Part shown: positions 50,059-51,938 of the stretch, one piece after another
Layout: each line of letters starts with the position of its first letter
Numbering within the stretch: position 1 is the first letter of the stretch
Origin: Bacteroidetes bacterium GWF2_49_14
GTDB taxonomy: Bacteria > Bacteroidota > Bacteroidia > Bacteroidales > UBA12481
Assembly (NCBI GenBank): GCA_001769295.1
Contig: MEOR01000146.1
Span: 1-51,938 of the forward strand
DNA: 51,938 nucleotides
Direction: 5' to 3'
The notes under the pieces: model-generated
The model's input: the letters and a program-made list of their open reading frames with translations, nothing else
The model's database searches: none
What the model was told of the DNA's origin: nothing
Translations under genes and position numbers: made by a program

Positions 50059-51527
50059 TGAGGACAAATCGTCGTAATTTCTTTAGAATCGCCGGAGTTG
50101 CCGGAGCAGGACTTGTAGCGGGAGGATTGTCATCCTGCAAGTTGAAATCCGATGAACAGAAACCGGTTGTTTTAGGTTCCATCGGGGAAGCTGCCAACGC
50201 CGCACATAAGCAACTTTTCAACATGTGCGGCTATGCTGCCCCTAAACTGGAAACGGTTCGCATGGGTGTGATAGGACTGGGAATGCGCGGACCAGGTGCA
50301 GTTGAACGTATGTGCAATATAGAGGGTGTAGAGATTAAGGCTCTGTGCGATGTCAGACCCGACAGGGTGGAAGCCGCACAAAAAATTCTTGACGGACACG
50401 GATTGCCCCCGGCCAAAGCCTATGGCGGACGGCAGGATTCCTGGAAGGAAATGTGCCAGAGCAGCGAAATCGACCTGGTATATATCTGTACCCCATGGGA
50501 ACTGCATACCCCAATGGCCGTTTTTGCTATGGAAAATGGAAAACATGCTGCAAGCGAAGTCCCGGCTGCCACAACAATTGAAGAAGCCTGGCAGCTCGTT
50601 GAAACATCTGAACGAACCCGAAAGCATTGCATGATGCTCGAGAATTGCTGTTATGATTTTTTTGAGTTACTGACACTGAATATGGCCAGACAGGGTTTCT
50701 TCGGTGAAATATTGCATGTGGAAGGCGCATACATCCATGATCTAAGGTCGCTCAATTTCAGCAAGACGGGGTATACGGAAATGTGGCGGTTGAAGCATAA
50801 CCAGCACCGGAATGGAAACCTCTATCCAACCCACGGATTGGGGCCGGTTTGTCAGGCTCTGAATATTAACCGCGGAGACAGGATGGATTACCTGACCTCC
50901 ATGTCGGGAAATGATTTCCAACTGGCCGCAATGGCGGCTGATCTTGCCAAAGGGGATAGTTTCTTTAATGAATTTGCTACCAACGGGTATCGGGGAAATA
51001 TGAACTCGACCCTGGTGCGGACCGAAAAGGGGAAAACAATCATGATCCAGCATGATACCACCTCGCCTCGGCCCTATTCGAGAATTCATCTGGTGAGTGG
51101 TACGGCTGGTGTTGCAATCAAATGGCCGGAGCCTGAACGAATTGCAACAGGTCATAGTTGGTTTGATGCTAATGAGATGGAGGAAGTCAGGGAGAAATTT
51201 ACCCCTGAAATTGTGAAAAGGGTAGGGCAGATGGCAAAGGAAATTGGCGGCCATGGAGGTATGGATTTCCTGATGGACTGGAGGCTGATTGATTGCCTGC
51301 GGAATGGAATTGCACTCGATGAGGATGTTTATGATGCGGCCTTGTGGAGTTCAATTGCCCCTCTTACCGAATGGTCGGTGGCTAACAGATCGAACTCAAT
51401 TACGGTCCCCGATTTCACCTGTGGGTCTTATGCCGCAAACCTGCCGGTTGATATCGGCCTTTCGAAGGGTGGGAACACCCCTGTCAGGATTAAAAAAACG
51501 AATTCCCAAAACCAGCTGAAAATCTGA
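50058..51527 (+). CDS. GH109-type Gfo/Idh/MocA oxidoreductase-fold glycosidase
   Basis: A 489-residue protein with a twin-arginine signal and lipobox (TNRRNFFRIAGVAGAGLVAGGLSSC), implying export in folded form with its cofactor. The Rossmann domain starts at VRMGVIGLGMRGPGAVERM (residue 68), with CDVRPDR and VYICTPWELHTPMA. The C-terminal domain has HRNGNLYPTHGLGPVCQALNINRGDRMDYL and GGHGGMDFLMDWRLIDCLRNG, patterns of GH109 alpha-N-acetylgalactosaminidases, which use NAD+ to oxidise C3 and cleave by elimination. It suggests that the glycan has terminal N-acetylhexosamine. Confidence 0.92.
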   Translation: MRTNRRNFFRIAGVAGAGLVAGGLSSCKLKSDEQKPVVLGSIGEAANAAHKQLFNMCGYAAPKLETVRMGVIGLGMRGPGAVERMCNIEGVEIKALCDVRPDRVEAAQKILDGHGLPPAKAYGGRQDSWKEMCQSSEIDLVYICTPWELHTPMAVFAMENGKHAASEVPAATTIEEAWQLVETSERTRKHCMMLENCCYDFFELLTLNMARQGFFGEILHVEGAYIHDLRSLNFSKTGYTEMWRLKHNQHRNGNLYPTHGLGPVCQALNINRGDRMDYLTSMSGNDFQLAAMAADLAKGDSFFNEFATNGYRGNMNSTLVRTEKGKTIMIQHDTTSPRPYSRIHLVSGTAGVAIKWPEPERIATGHSWFDANEMEEVREKFTPEIVKRVGQMAKEIGGHGGMDFLMDWRLIDCLRNGIALDEDVYDAALWSSIAPLTEWSVANRSNSITVPDFTCGSYAANLPVDIGLSKGGNTPVRIKKTNSQNQLKI

Positions 51528-51546
51528 AATATCAAAAGTCTTTAAA

Positions 51547-51938
51547 ATGAAGAATCCATTGATTTATATGATGGTTGCCCTCATTGCGGCAGCATCAGTA
51601 TCATGCACGGAAAATTCACCTGCGGATCCCATGGAACTCCTCAGTGAGGTAAGTAAGCCGGTAAAGCCCAATACCCTTTCCCGCCTGGAGAAGAAAAAAG
51701 GGTGGCAATTGTTATTTGACGGCAGAACCACGGCTGGCTGGCATGGATATAACCTGACCGGGTTTCCCGATTGCTGGGCTATTGAGGATGAATCCTTTAC
51801 AATGAACAGTAAAGGCGGGGGCGAAGATCAGGATATCATTACCGACCGAATCTACCGCGATTTTGCAATAAGCATTGAATATAAGTTGACAATGGCTGCC
51901 AATAGCGGAATTATTTTTCAGGTTTCGGAGGACCCAAA
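51547..51938 (+). CDS. DUF1080 (3-keto-disaccharide hydrolase-like) lipoprotein, cut by window end
   Basis: Frame open from the ATG at 51547 to the window edge (130 complete codons). It has a lipoprotein signal (YMMVALIAAASVSC) and the DUF1080 start: KKGWQLLFDGRTTAGWHGYN, CWAIEDESFTM, DIITDRIYRDFAISIEYKL and NSGIIFQVSED. This family of beta-jelly-roll proteins includes hydrolases of 3-keto-glycosides in Bacteroides. Next to a GH109 enzyme, which makes 3-keto intermediates, such a role fits. It starts 19 bases after the GH109 stop. Confidence 0.9.
   Translation, partial: MKNPLIYMMVALIAAASVSCTENSPADPMELLSEVSKPVKPNTLSRLEKKKGWQLLFDGRTTAGWHGYNLTGFPDCWAIEDESFTMNSKGGGEDQDIITDRIYRDFAISIEYKLTMAANSGIIFQVSEDP

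Overview
The window comes from a member of the Bacteroidota, most likely an uncultured Bacteroidales-like lineage. The evidence is an ECF sigma / FecR / SusC / SusD set, many lipoproteins, several exact matches to the Bacteroidota -7 box TAnnTTTG, and enzyme families typical of that phylum (GH92, GH172, GH109, DUF5107, BF3164-like). I see no rRNA, tRNA, CRISPR array or transposase gene.

Layout. (1) 1-11.3 kb, minus strand: a run of secreted proteins. In transcription order these are a DUF5107/TPR protein, a beta-propeller protein, a CAP-domain protein, a six-hairpin glycosidase-like protein, a GH31 glycosidase and a CotH-like protein cut by the window edge. (2) 11.4-12.5 kb, plus strand: one GNAT-like gene, facing uxaC across a ~200 bp hairpin. 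(3) 12.7-24.6 kb, minus strand: a hexuronate / central-carbon cluster in the order MFS sugar transporter, LacI regulator, SDR (mannonate oxidoreductase-like), PPi-type phosphofructokinase, HAD hydrolase, LarA-like racemase/epimerase, PdxB-like dehydrogenase, 6-phosphogluconate dehydrogenase, glucuronate isomerase. A perfect 20 bp palindrome upstream of the LacI gene is a good candidate operator. (4) 24.7-30.3 kb: a lipoprotein with a possible Cys/His catalytic pair, a BF3164-like lipoprotein and a GH92 mannosidase. (5) 30.4-51.9 kb, plus strand: a polysaccharide utilization locus (PUL). A PKD lipoprotein comes first. A tight operon follows (CocE-type hydrolase, GH2, exported ADP-ribosylglycohydrolase, penicillin acylase). 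Next come sigma factor, FecR, SusC, SusD, a GH172-amidohydrolase fusion, an HGSNAT/DUF5009-type membrane acetyltransferase, a GH109 family enzyme and a DUF1080 protein cut by the window end.

The most unusual property is a dense population of short repeats in the first ~30 kb. They include 7-, 8- and 9-bp tandem arrays, ~28 bp palindromes, REP-like doublets and larger inverted repeats. They lie between genes and also inside open reading frames, always without breaking the frame. They encode parts of signal peptides (CotH-like, CAP, GH92), a post-lipobox linker (GH31), and extra loops in otherwise conserved enzymes (Gnd, PdxB, LarA-like, PFK, SDR). Copies of the 28 bp palindrome are read in the same frame each time, giving V-E-T-H/D-x-D/N-x-S-L type peptides. 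From 30.4 kb onward I see none, and sampled lines are less GC-rich, so the PUL looks like DNA of different history.

How the genes work together (inference). Region 3 would import a hexuronate and convert glucuronate to fructuronate (UxaC) and then mannonate (SDR). A LarA-type C2 epimerase next to Gnd suggests a possible side route from mannonate to gluconate and the pentose phosphate pathway, although no gluconokinase or mannonate dehydratase is in the window. Region 5 would bind and import an acylated, hexosamine-containing glycan through SusC/SusD. Its secreted and periplasmic enzymes resemble an acyl-removal / re-acetylation / NAD-dependent glycoside cleavage system.
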